Assembly: GCA_052388025.1 (NCBI GenBank)
Contig: JBQTIP010000023.1
Location: 1-13,256, forward strand
From: JBQTIP01 sp052388025
GTDB lineage: Bacteria; Actinomycetota; UBA4738; HRBIN12
Direction: 5' to 3'
Length of the DNA stretch: 13,256 bases
The stretch's first letter is position 1. The number at the start of each line of letters is the position of its first letter. A program made the translations under genes and the position numbers. Positions 1 to 6,570 of the stretch are shown here, one piece after another. The notes below the pieces were generated by a model. The model saw nothing but the letters and a program-made list of their open reading frames with translations. It made no database searches and had not been told where the DNA came from.

Positions 1-1663
1 GATCGCGTACCGCCACTCGTCGTGGGTGAGGAGCAGGGGCATCTCCGCGAGCGTGGCCCCGGGGATCTGGGCCAGGGTCAGGCAGGCGCCTCGCAAGATG
101 TCGTCGGAGCGCGGCCCCCAATGGTTCTGGTAGATGCGCTTGAAGATGCCGGCGATCTGATCGGCCACCAGCTCTGGGTCGGGACCGGACAGGACGTTCA
201 GCCCCACCGCCACGGAGGGATCGGTGGGGTCGATGAGGCACGTCCGGTCCCAGGCAACCTCGGGGAGCCGCTCCAGGATCGTCTCGACGAGGTCACCCTT
301 GGGATCGATGACCACGGCCGCCCTGCCGGCCTCCGCGTCCTGGAGGGCGAGTCGCGCGAGCAGCGTGGACTTTCCCGTTCCCGTCTGGCCGAGCACGTGG
401 ATGTGGTGGCGAGCATCGGCCACGGAGATCGCCACCGGCGACGCCGAGACCCCGGCGTTCGAGACCCCGAGGACTCGCCCCTCGGCGGGCACGGAGCGGT
501 CCGGCGCCAGGATGCGTGACCCTGCCGCCTCTACGCCGATCACGAGGCGGGCGGGGAGGGTGGCCAGGCGAGCCACCTCACCGACGGACAGGACGAAGGG
601 CCTGCCGAGCATGCGAGAGCGGATCCTCGCCCGCGCCCGCCACAGGCGCTTCCTGGCAAACCGGTTCGGTCCTTCGAACATGGCGAAGGCCGCGGCCACC
701 GAGTGAGCACGCACCTTCGCCGCTTCGCGGGATGGGGCGGACGCCGCCAGGCGGAGCGAGCACTCCCACAGCGGCGCGGCGGCCTTCTCGTGGACGGCTC
801 GGAGCTCCGCCTGCGCCGTGGGGTCGTGGCTGAGTGGTGAAACGAAGTCGGTGCCCTTCGCCCAAGCGGAGCGTGGTCTCCCTCGGTCCTTGAGCGAGCG
901 GCGGTGCCCGCGACGAAGTCGCGCCGCCACCCTCGAGGACGCCGGTCGGGCGAGCATCTGCATGAGCATCGCCTCACCCTCGGGAACCGTGGCCATGGTC
1001 GACAACGCCACTCGAAGGGGATCGCCGTCGGGGCCGTTGCCGATTGGGAAACACTCCGCACGCGCCATGGCCATCTGCGCCCCGGCAAGAAGGCCATCCG
1101 CTGGGATGGCGAGGTCCTCTCCCGCTTCGAGAAGTGAGGCCCCGGGCCACGCCGCTTCCAGCGCCCGCTCCACCAGGTGCAGGGGGACGGCTCGCGGGAC
1201 CCATAGGGAGATCTCGGTTTCGTCTCTTTGGGCCATCACCTCCCACGCGAGTGACGGCTGTCCCCTCAGGAGCCGCTTCCACCGGGGTCGGATCAACCCG
1301 TGGAGGGCCGTCCAAAGGACGGAAGCCCCGTCCGTCGGGAGGCGGGAGGATCCGGATGCGCCGGCCGTCCCGAGCCAGCCGCCGGTCCCGGAGCCGGATG
1401 ATGGCGACTGCCGTGAGCGACATCGCCGCCAGAGCCACGACGGTTGCGATGGCCGCCGGGGCGACGGTGCCCCACGAGTTGGTGAGGGCGGCCCAGATGC
1501 GGTCCCAGAGCTTCTCGGGATGGAGCAGGAGATCCCAGAGGAACCCGGTCAGCGGTCCGTCGGGGGGATCGACCTTCCCGGAGGACGGACGGGGATGCCG
1601 CCGCTCACCGTCTGCGAGGGCGACCGTCCAGCGCGTCAGGACATCCCGGCTCCACGTCATCAC
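1..1663 (-). pseudogene. Conjugative coupling ATPase (VirD4/TraD/HerA-like), frameshifted, C-terminus beyond window
   Basis: A membrane-anchored P-loop ATPase of the type that pumps DNA through a type IV secretion channel. The GTG at 1663 (or ATG at 1660) opens a frame with one transmembrane helix at about residues 68-89, then RRIRILPPP (102-109). Homology then jumps frame at a run of four G (plus 1326-1329): dropping one G joins PPPDGR to ASVLWTALHGL, and the new frame stays open to base 1, about 554 codons in all. Walker A is GQTGTGKST at 390-364, followed by a VVIDPKGDL strand typical of coupling ATPases and then LNVLSGPDPE. It lies 36 bp after the sigma-like gene on the same strand, probably one transcript. 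The rest of the ATPase domain is outside the window. Family call is firm; whether the frameshift is real or a sequencing error cannot be decided here. Confidence 0.8.
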
Positions 1664-1699
1664 TCCTACTCGGACAAAGGGCTGGAGGTCCGCGGAGCG

Positions 1700-2466
1700 T
1701 TACAAGTTCTCGGAACTATCTCTTCCCCGGCGGCTCTCGTGAAGCCAGAGTTTCAGCCTCTTCCGTGCCCGGTGCAGGCGGACCTTGGCGGCTCCTTCGC
1801 CGATGCCGATCCTCGCCGCCACCTCCCTGATCGGGAGGTCCTGAACATCGGCGGCCCACAGGGCCGCGGCTTGGTCCTCCTCGATCACGCCCTCGTTCAG
1901 TGCCTCTCGTATGAAGTCGATGGCCGCGGCCTGGCTCACCACTTCCTCCGCGATATCCGTCGGATCCCGCGCTTCCGCGAATACCTCATGGACGGGCGTG
2001 GGACCCCATGCTCTCGTTGCGGCTCGATCCTCTCTCCGATCTCGCGCTCAACCCGTTCCCGGGCGGCGCCAAGAAGCCGTCCGCTCAACATCTCAGTCCC
2101 GAGATGCGTCTTAGCGGCGCGATCGAGGAACGCAGCCACCAGCGTTGCGTCCAGCTCGTCCTGCGTCATGCCGCGCCCGAAGAGGGCCCGTCGCTTGGCG
2201 ATGAGACCCGGGAGGTACAGCTTGAGGAGCAGGAGCTTCGCCAACTCGTCGTCGGGGGAGAGCGCGCAAAGGATCCCGGCGATCTCGTCCTTCGGCGCGT
2301 AGGAGATGGACCGATCACGGAAGAAGCCCACCAAGGCGTCCATATCCTCGAACCGTGCGAGTGGAGGGTGTTCGGACCGCCATGTCCGGAGGTGACGGCC
2401 GAGCCTCGACGCCTCATGTTCCTCCTTGAACCCCCGCTCGATGTCGGCAAACAGCCTCTCGGCCAT
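1700..2466 (-). pseudogene. Sigma-70-like (ECF-type) regulator, frameshifted
   Basis: Probable RNA polymerase sigma-like factor of a mobile element. The first frame (ATG at 2466) gives an acidic helical N-terminal part ending near REHGV. The second frame gives a C-terminal region-4 helix-turn-helix, with LPIREVAARIGIGEGAAKVR followed by a basic HRARKRLK recognition tail. The frames join naturally if one base is missing near 1999-2007 (a GGGG/CCC stretch): HGVP then TPVHEVFAEARDPTDIAEE continue without a gap. Repaired, it would be about 255 aa, within the range of ECF sigma factors, but no clear region-2 core-binding motif is visible, so a plain DNA-binding regulator is an alternative. No convincing Shine-Dalgarno precedes 2466. 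It sits just upstream of the coupling ATPase and may control the transfer genes. Confidence 0.6.
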
Positions 2467-2567
2467 GAAGCGATGGTATGGGGATGCGCTCGAGGTCGTG
2501 TGAGAGCCATCCTATGGGCCGATCGACTGGAAGAGTCCGAGCATCGGATGCCGCAAGATCGTGTGCC

Positions 2568-2589
2568 GTGAGGCTGTCCGCTGCCTCAC
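2568..2589. promoter_or_regulatory. Inverted repeat in the divergent sigma / toxin-antitoxin intergenic region
   Basis: A perfect 7-bp inverted repeat, GTGAGGC / GCCTCAC, with an 8-nt spacer, lies between the divergent sigma-like gene (start 2466) and the antitoxin gene (start 2661). AbiEi antitoxins are known to repress their own promoter by binding inverted repeats, so this is a candidate operator. Its location supports the idea, but no -10/-35 pair is obvious beside it. Confidence 0.3.
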
Positions 2590-2660
2590 ACGAGGGGATG
2601 GCCCCGCAGCCCACGATGCATGCGAGAGGCCACCTCCCCACCCGAGGTCGCCGGGTCACG

Positions 2661-3434
2661 ATGTCCGCCTCCAAGCTCATCCGCCTCGACAACCCCGTGC
2701 TCTACGTCCGATCGATGGGCGCAAGTCGGGCTCCCAAGCCTGCTACCCGCGGACAAGTAGGACTACGAGGCGCCAAAGCGGCGCGGATCGTACGCCTCCT
2801 CATCGACGTCCGTCCTCCCTATGGGGTCAGGGAGATCGCGGAGGCTTCCGGCGTCGTCGTCAGCTGGGTCTCGAAGCTGCTGGACTCACTCGATCGCGAA
2901 GCCCTTGTCGAGCGATCGGGGCGAGGGCGCGTCGAATCTGTCGACGTTCCGCGACTGCTGCGCCGATGGGCCGAGGCCTACGACGTCTTCAAGACCAACG
3001 AGGCGAGGACCTTCCTTGCCCCCCGAGGGGGCAGCCAGGCCCTTGAAGGGATGAAGGCATTGTTCTCGTCCGGGCAACTGGCAATCACTGGCTCCTTCGC
3101 AGCCGTGCGGCTTTCCCCGGTCGCCGCCCCGGCACTCCTCGTCGCCTATGCCGAGGACATCGACGCCCTGAGCCGAGAGCTTGGTCTGCTACCGGCAGAC
3201 GAGGGGGCCAACGTGGCGCTCCTGCGTCCGTACGACTCAGTCGTGTGGGACCGAAACGAGTTCAAGGATGGGCTCCGATACGTTGCGCCCTCCCAAGTCG
3301 CCATCGACTGCTTGACGGGCAACGGCAGGATGCCGGCGGAGGGCGAGGCGTTGATCGAATGGATGGTCACCAACGAGTCGCTGTGGCGGCTTGAATCACT
3401 CGCGAGCCTCGGTTCCGAGGCTGCCGCGCCATGA
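2661..3434 (+). CDS. AbiEi-like antitoxin / winged-helix transcriptional regulator
   Basis: Likely antitoxin of a type IV-style toxin-antitoxin pair, and probably an autorepressor. Residues about 38-95 form a winged helix-turn-helix (PPYGVREIAEASGVVVSWVS, then a LDREALVE wing). The C-terminal half contains FLAPRG and YVAPSQVAIDCLTG, features I associate with the antitoxin domain of this family. The ATG at 2661 gives 257 aa. The frame is open upstream to 2478, but the composition of that extension does not look coding. No strong Shine-Dalgarno marks the start, and 2715 is an alternative. I recall homologs with a longer N-terminal region, so the 5' end could be eroded. Its stop overlaps the toxin start by four bases (ATGA at 3431-3434), which indicates coupled translation. 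The reading frame is intact while its toxin partner is broken. Confidence 0.7.
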   Translation: MSASKLIRLDNPVLYVRSMGASRAPKPATRGQVGLRGAKAARIVRLLIDVRPPYGVREIAEASGVVVSWVSKLLDSLDREALVERSGRGRVESVDVPRLLRRWAEAYDVFKTNEARTFLAPRGGSQALEGMKALFSSGQLAITGSFAAVRLSPVAAPALLVAYAEDIDALSRELGLLPADEGANVALLRPYDSVVWDRNEFKDGLRYVAPSQVAIDCLTGNGRMPAEGEALIEWMVTNESLWRLESLASLGSEAAAP

Positions 3435-4328
3435 ACGAGGAAGCGTCTTCGATCGATCCTGGGTATGTCGCTGCGCGGCGTGTCTTGCTCGACGCACTGA
3501 CCGCTCTCGCACCACAGGCTCAAGCCGTGATCGTTGCCGGGGCACAGGCGGTCTATCTCAGAACCGGTGGGGGAGATGTCGCGATCGCAGTTGCCCCGTT
3601 TACGACGGACGCAGATCTTGCGCTGGACCCCTGGCCAGCTCGAAGACGATCCTGAGCTGGAAGCCGCCATGAGTGAGGCTGGGTTCGAGCTGCTCGCGCA
3701 GGAAGCCGGCCACGTCGAACCCGGTATGTGGATCGCCAGGACCACCGTCGACGGGACTGAGTTCACGGTCCCCGTCGACCTGATCGTCCCCGAGGGCGTC
3801 GCTACTGGCCGCGGCAGGCGCGCGGCCCGCCTGGGGGTCCACGGCAAGCGAGCCGCACGTCGGGCCGTGGGCCTGGAGGCTGCGCTTGTCGACCACGGTC
3901 CCCTGACGATCTCGGCACTCGAGGCCGGTGATGATCGGTCGGTTGTCACCAATGTCGCCGGCGTGGCGGCGCTCTTCGTCGCCAAACTCCACAGGATCCA
4001 CGATCGCGTCGCTGGCGAGTCGAAGATGCGACGCGACGACAAGGACGCCGGCGACGTAATTCGCCTGATGCAGGCAACTTCGGCGGACGAGGTAGGCAGC
4101 ACCCTCGCGAGCTTGTGCAGGCACGAGATAGCAGGGCCGGTGTCGAAGAGTGCGCTCGTGTACATGGACTAGCTCTTCGGACGGCGAGGGCGCGTCGGGA
4201 TCCAGATGGCGACTCGCGCTCTCCGGCTCGGCATGCCCGAAGATCGCGTTGAGGCGCTGTCGGTGGCCTACACGGCGGCCCTGTTGGCCTCCGCGTCGAA
4301 AGGCGGGCCCCCTGGAAGGGCCGAGTAG
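3431..4328 (+). pseudogene. AbiEii-like nucleotidyltransferase toxin, broken by a frameshift and an amber codon
   Basis: Nucleotidyltransferase-fold toxin that would pair with the preceding antitoxin. Frame one (from 3431) carries the fold's early motifs: VIVAGAQAVYLR, then TTDADLAL with the two metal-binding aspartates near residues 60 and 62. The reading then needs one base removed around 3628-3635 (CCCCTGG) to continue as QLEDDPELEAAM. The second frame holds a conserved-looking FVAKLHRIHDRV lysine helix. A TAG at 4170-4172 then interrupts, but the same frame continues as LFGRRGRVG and a helical tail to a TAG at 4326-4328. Repaired, the protein would be about 298 aa, close to the usual AbiEii size. 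Two independent lesions suggest the toxin is inactive. Family assignment rests on motifs and operon context. Confidence 0.7.
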
Positions 4329-4565
4329 CGAGGAGCCTGGTGCCGCCGACTCATCTGACGAACAGTTGGAAGCCCGACTCGCCCCCGAAGCACCAGTGCT
4401 GACCCGATCGAACTTGGTGCTGCGCCACGTCGATCCATCGCCAGGTCTCCGTCCTTAGCGAGGAGACGGTCTGAGGGAACAAGGCACCTGATTCCACCCT
4501 CGATCAGCCCCTAGCCTGACGGAGCCGTCAGCTCCGCCAGCGCGTCGGCGTCGGCATTCGGCTCC
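4329..4565. other. Intergenic region between convergent genes, with two hairpins
   Basis: No convincing gene. It separates the plus-strand toxin remnant from the minus-strand HEPN gene. Two inverted repeats could end transcription: GTCTCC / GGAGAC (4445-4450 and 4462-4467), and CTG-a-CGGAGC / GCTCCG-c-CAG (4516-4540, five-base loop, one mismatch). Neither is followed by a clear T tract on either strand, so factor-independent termination is uncertain. Confidence 0.4.
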
Positions 4566-5339
4566 TTAGCGCACTAAATCGCGGCGGTCGTTCAGAAGGG
4601 CGATCCAGTCGTCGGAGTACAGCTCGATGCGCGTCTGCTCCTTCGCCGACAAGGGGTTGTTATGGGCCACGATGTTCCGGGGCGGCTCCAGCTCCTCGAG
4701 CTTCTGCGTGATCCACTGCTGGGTCGGGAAGATGCCCTTGAAGTCGTTCCAGTTCTTCGTGATCAGCTTCGACAGATCACCGAAGTCCGAATAGTAGATC
4801 TCGTGGCTTCCGCGCTTGCCATGCCAGGGCTTCTTGTCGTCGCCCTCCTTGCGCGTCTTGACTCGGTTCTGGACGTCGGTGGGGGCGCGCTTGGACCACC
4901 AGTCCCTTCCATGTTTCGCCGTCAGTACTCGGTTGATGACGTTGCGGAGGGAGTTCTCGAGGACGTAGAGCTTCGGATACACGTCGGCCATCCGGCTCGC
5001 GTCCTTCGCAACGCTGGCGGGCAGCATCGCGTCGACGACCTCCATTCGCGGAGCAATCCGAACGGGCTTGGTGGGGGCGGCCCTGAGTTTCGTGGTCCTG
5101 GCGGGTGTCGCCCCAGTCTGGCCGTCTTTGGACAGCATCGACCTAATCCGGTCCACCGTCGCGGTATCGAGGTACTTCGTCAGATCGAGCCCCTGCTGGT
5201 GGGCGAGGACGTACGTTCCCTCCTCGGTCGTCATCGGTCCGTAGAGCCGCTTGACCTGGGCGACGCGTTGTGAGAGCCGCTGCTGGGAGACCCCGAGCTT
5301 CTTCAGCAGGTCCCTTCGGAGCCCCCTGTTGGTCGCCAT
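4566..5339 (-). CDS. Swt1-family HEPN domain protein (predicted RNase, abortive-infection type)
   Basis: A 257-aa protein. The N-terminal 70 residues form a small helical domain (LLKKLGVSQQRLSQRV, GPMTTEEG, GLDLTKYLD), followed by a basic T/P-rich linker and then a HEPN domain from about residue 115 (YPKLYVLENSLRNVI, DWW) to the end. The RNase motif R-x4-H is present as RNIVAH, R221 to H226. HEPN proteins with this motif are commonly metal-independent RNases in toxin-antitoxin, abortive-infection and CRISPR systems. It is the last gene of a four-gene run, beginning six bases after the stop of the third small HTH gene, so it should be expressed with the three DNA-binding proteins. No membrane segment is seen. 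Domain call is good; substrate and trigger are unknown. Confidence 0.75.
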   Translation of the reverse strand: MATNRGLRRDLLKKLGVSQQRLSQRVAQVKRLYGPMTTEEGTYVLAHQQGLDLTKYLDTATVDRIRSMLSKDGQTGATPARTTKLRAAPTKPVRIAPRMEVVDAMLPASVAKDASRMADVYPKLYVLENSLRNVINRVLTAKHGRDWWSKRAPTDVQNRVKTRKEGDDKKPWHGKRGSHEIYYSDFGDLSKLITKNWNDFKGIFPTQQWITQKLEELEPPRNIVAHNNPLSAKEQTRIELYSDDWIALLNDRRDLVR

Positions 5340-5345
5340 CTCAGC

Positions 5346-5603
5346 TCAGCCCCCACCGCCGGACTTCGGCTTCCTCATCGCAGCCTGATGCTTCGCGTCA
5401 TAGAGAGCAACGCTCACTTGGTTTGAAGAGATGCCAAGGATGGATGCAACGTCCTTGGGCACGAGGCCAGCGGAGGAGAGCGTCAGGATCGCGTCTTTGC
5501 GCGTCATGTCCTTCGTGAGCATGCTGGCGAGGAGGCGAACCACTGTGTCCAACTGCTGCTCGACTCCTGCCAGACTGCCGTCGCTACCCGCCGTGCCCAT
5601 CAC
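5346..5603 (-). CDS. Small helix-turn-helix protein, third of three (HTH-C)
   Basis: An 85-aa protein with a short helical N-terminal segment (VEQQLDTVVRLLASML) and a sigma-region-4-like helix-turn-helix (DAILTLSSAGLVPKDVASIL, then GISSNQVSVAL), ending in a basic and glycine-rich tail. It is clearly a paralogue of the gene just upstream: both share an LDxxxRL segment, an AGL-x-x-x-x-(V/I)A turn and a G(I/T)(S/T) helix start. The GTG start at 5603 overlaps the previous TGA stop (GTGA), with a second in-frame ATG immediately after, so translation is probably coupled. Predicted DNA-binding regulator; its target is unknown. Confidence 0.6.
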   Translation of the reverse strand: MMGTAGSDGSLAGVEQQLDTVVRLLASMLTKDMTRKDAILTLSSAGLVPKDVASILGISSNQVSVALYDAKHQAAMRKPKSGGGG

Positions 5604-5812
5604 GACCGCCCGCGTCTACGAGCGCTACGGGAACGAGCGGCTCGCACCGTCGCCGGCGTTGTTCCTACCACCTCCGCGATCACGTCCGTGTCGAGTCCCG
5701 CTCGCGCCAGGAGAGTGATGGCCTCGACCCCTGTCCGTTCCCCCAGGATCCCCACTGCGGTGAGCCGGATCAGAGAGTCCAACTTCGCCTCCAGGGCCTT
5801 CGTCTCGTTCAC
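5600..5812 (-). CDS. Small helix-turn-helix protein, second of three (HTH-B)
   Basis: A 70-aa protein: a helical segment LEAKLDSLIRLTAVGIL, then a helix-turn-helix (EAITLLARAGLDTDVIAEVV, GTTPATVRAA) and an arginine-rich tail suited to DNA contact. The GTG start at 5812 overlaps the preceding TGA (GTGA), and a purine-rich stretch inside the end of the upstream gene (GAGGGAGG) can act as its ribosome site. It resembles the region-4 part of sigma factors without any core-binding region, so it is more likely a transcriptional regulator or partner protein than a sigma factor. Confidence 0.6.
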   Translation of the reverse strand: MNETKALEAKLDSLIRLTAVGILGERTGVEAITLLARAGLDTDVIAEVVGTTPATVRAARSRSARRRGRS

Positions 5813-6057
5813 GCCTTCCCTCCCTCGGTCTTCGAGCCCCCCTGCTTGGCCCGCCTGTGCGCAGCCACGCGCAGGGACTCATCACTGGAGCCCAACACGA
5901 CAGCGGCCTCGCGCCGCGGGAGCCCAAGGCCCATCAAGGAGTCGGCACGCTCCAGGACCGTCTGTTTGCCCAGGTCAGCGATGTGCAGGCAGAGATAGGC
6001 AGGGGCCCGGCCGATGAACGGATTCCAGTCGAACTCCTCTGTTTCGGGCTGCACCAT
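5809..6057 (-). CDS. Small helix-turn-helix protein, first of three (HTH-A)
   Basis: An 82-aa protein from the ATG at 6057. An acidic/aromatic N-terminus (ETEEFDWNPFIGRAP) precedes a helix-turn-helix (RADSLMGLGLPRREAAVVLG, SSDESLRVAAHRRAK) that aligns loosely with the other two small proteins. A TTG at 6084 would add nine residues, but the AAGGAG at 6069-6064 stands six bases before 6057 and decides the start. It is the first gene of the HTH-A/B/C-HEPN run. The acidic N-terminus, absent from its paralogues, may be a protein-contact segment. Function inferred only from fold and context. Confidence 0.6.
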   Translation of the reverse strand: MVQPETEEFDWNPFIGRAPAYLCLHIADLGKQTVLERADSLMGLGLPRREAAVVLGSSDESLRVAAHRRAKQGGSKTEGGKA

Positions 6058-6063
6058 GAGGAA

Positions 6064-6069
6064 CTCCTT
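6064..6069 (-). promoter_or_regulatory. Shine-Dalgarno that fixes the HTH-A start
   Basis: AAGGAG on the minus strand, six bases before the ATG at 6057. It lies inside the coding sequence of the longer TTG-initiated reading frame, so it argues for the shorter protein. Confidence 0.7.
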
Positions 6070-6091
6070 CTGTGACCGAATCAACCCGCTT

Positions 6092-6121
6092 AGGTTACAC
6101 GTTAGTGATTCCAGTCGGCAA
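6092..6121 (-). promoter_or_regulatory. Possible sigma-70-type promoter of the HTH/HEPN operon
   Basis: On the minus strand, TTGCCG (6121-6116) and TAACCT (6097-6092) are separated by 18 bases and end 34 bases before the HTH-A start. This stretch is more AT-rich than its surroundings. The match to consensus is only partial, so this is a suggestion. Confidence 0.3.
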
Positions 6122-6226
6122 GGCTCTCACCAGGTAAGATAGGGAGCTGTTCCGAGGAGTCGATTGCATCAAGTTGCTGCGATTCTCACGCCGATATACG
6201 AGGGCATGTACGACGAGGATGGTACT

Positions 6227-6260
6227 CTGTTCGCTCCCGGCACCTGCCAGGAGCGAACAG
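6227..6260. other. Strong hairpin 1 in the divergent region (possible structured RNA)
   Basis: Perfect 11-bp arms CTGTTCGCTCC / GGAGCGAACAG enclose a further GGC / GCC stem after a single C-A mismatch, leaving a four-base ACCT loop: in effect a 14-bp stem with one mismatch. It lies between the HTH/HEPN operon and the plus-strand pair. No T tract follows on either strand, so it does not look like a standard terminator. It could be a structured leader, a small RNA or a large operator palindrome. Confidence 0.55.
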
Positions 6261-6272
6261 ATCGGCCAGCAG

Positions 6273-6308
6273 GGTCGGGGACGCTGCCAACGTTGCAGCT
6301 TCCCGACC
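6273..6308. other. Strong hairpin 2 in the divergent region (possible structured RNA)
   Basis: Arms GGTCGGG / CCCGACC (6273-6279, 6302-6308) enclose an inner stem GCTGC / GCAGC (6283-6287, 6295-6299) with a seven-base loop. The GAC / TT between them can add a G-T and an A-T pair. CCAGC (6266-6270) and GCTGG (6316-6320) could close the base. It begins 12 bases after hairpin 1, so two large stems stand in tandem just upstream of the gene at 6342. Confidence 0.5.
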
Positions 6309-6341
6309 GGCCCGGGCTGGCTGAGCACGAGGAGGCGCAGA

Positions 6342-6563
6342 GTGGCGAAGATCCCGACAAACCACCGGGAGCCCTGGACCGATGCCGAGGAAAAGCAGCT
6401 CCGGAAGGAGGCGCGTGAGAATACGCCTACGCCGCTGATCGCTCACAAGCACGGGAGGACAGAAGAGGCGATCCGGGGGAAGGCGCAAGAACTGGACACC
6501 TCCCTGAAGCCGACGAACAAGTCGCCCTACGGGACGGGGGGCAGGGGCAGGAGGCGGTCGTAG
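6342..6563 (+). CDS. Small SANT/Myb-like protein (PTNH-PWT family)
   Basis: A 73-aa basic protein beginning AKIPTNHREPWTDAEEKQL, followed by NTPTPLIAHKHGRTEEAIR and SLKPTNKSPYGT. This pattern (a PWT-x-x-E opening, a helix-turn-helix-like IAHKHGRTEEAIRGKA and an SLKPTNxSPYG tail) is a widespread small bacterial family that resembles a SANT/Myb helix-turn-helix and is usually left as hypothetical. The GTG at 6342 is chosen because GAGGAGG ends six bases before it and family members start at this point. The frame is open upstream, but that extension looks non-coding and runs through the two hairpins. It lies seven bases before the membrane protein gene. DNA binding is inferred, not shown. Confidence 0.65.
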   Translation: MAKIPTNHREPWTDAEEKQLRKEARENTPTPLIAHKHGRTEEAIRGKAQELDTSLKPTNKSPYGTGGRGRRRS

Positions 6564-6570
6564 CCGGGCG

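Noticed and set aside
818..2302. 494-residue open frame on the plus strand
   Set aside because: Its product is low-complexity R/S/P-rich and it lies antisense to the coupling ATPase and sigma-like gene, whose domains are recognisable on the minus strand.
4150..4458. 102-residue open frame on the plus strand
   Set aside because: Out of frame with the toxin tail that continues to 4328, and its composition is non-coding.
6227..6260. Integron attC-like site
   Set aside because: The arms have GTT on the left and AAC on the right, the reverse of attC core boxes, and there are no unpaired extrahelical bases or integrase gene.
6164..6418. Plus-strand open frame across the hairpins
   Set aside because: It runs through two strong hairpins and overlaps the well-supported gene at 6342 in another frame; no ribosome site or similarity.
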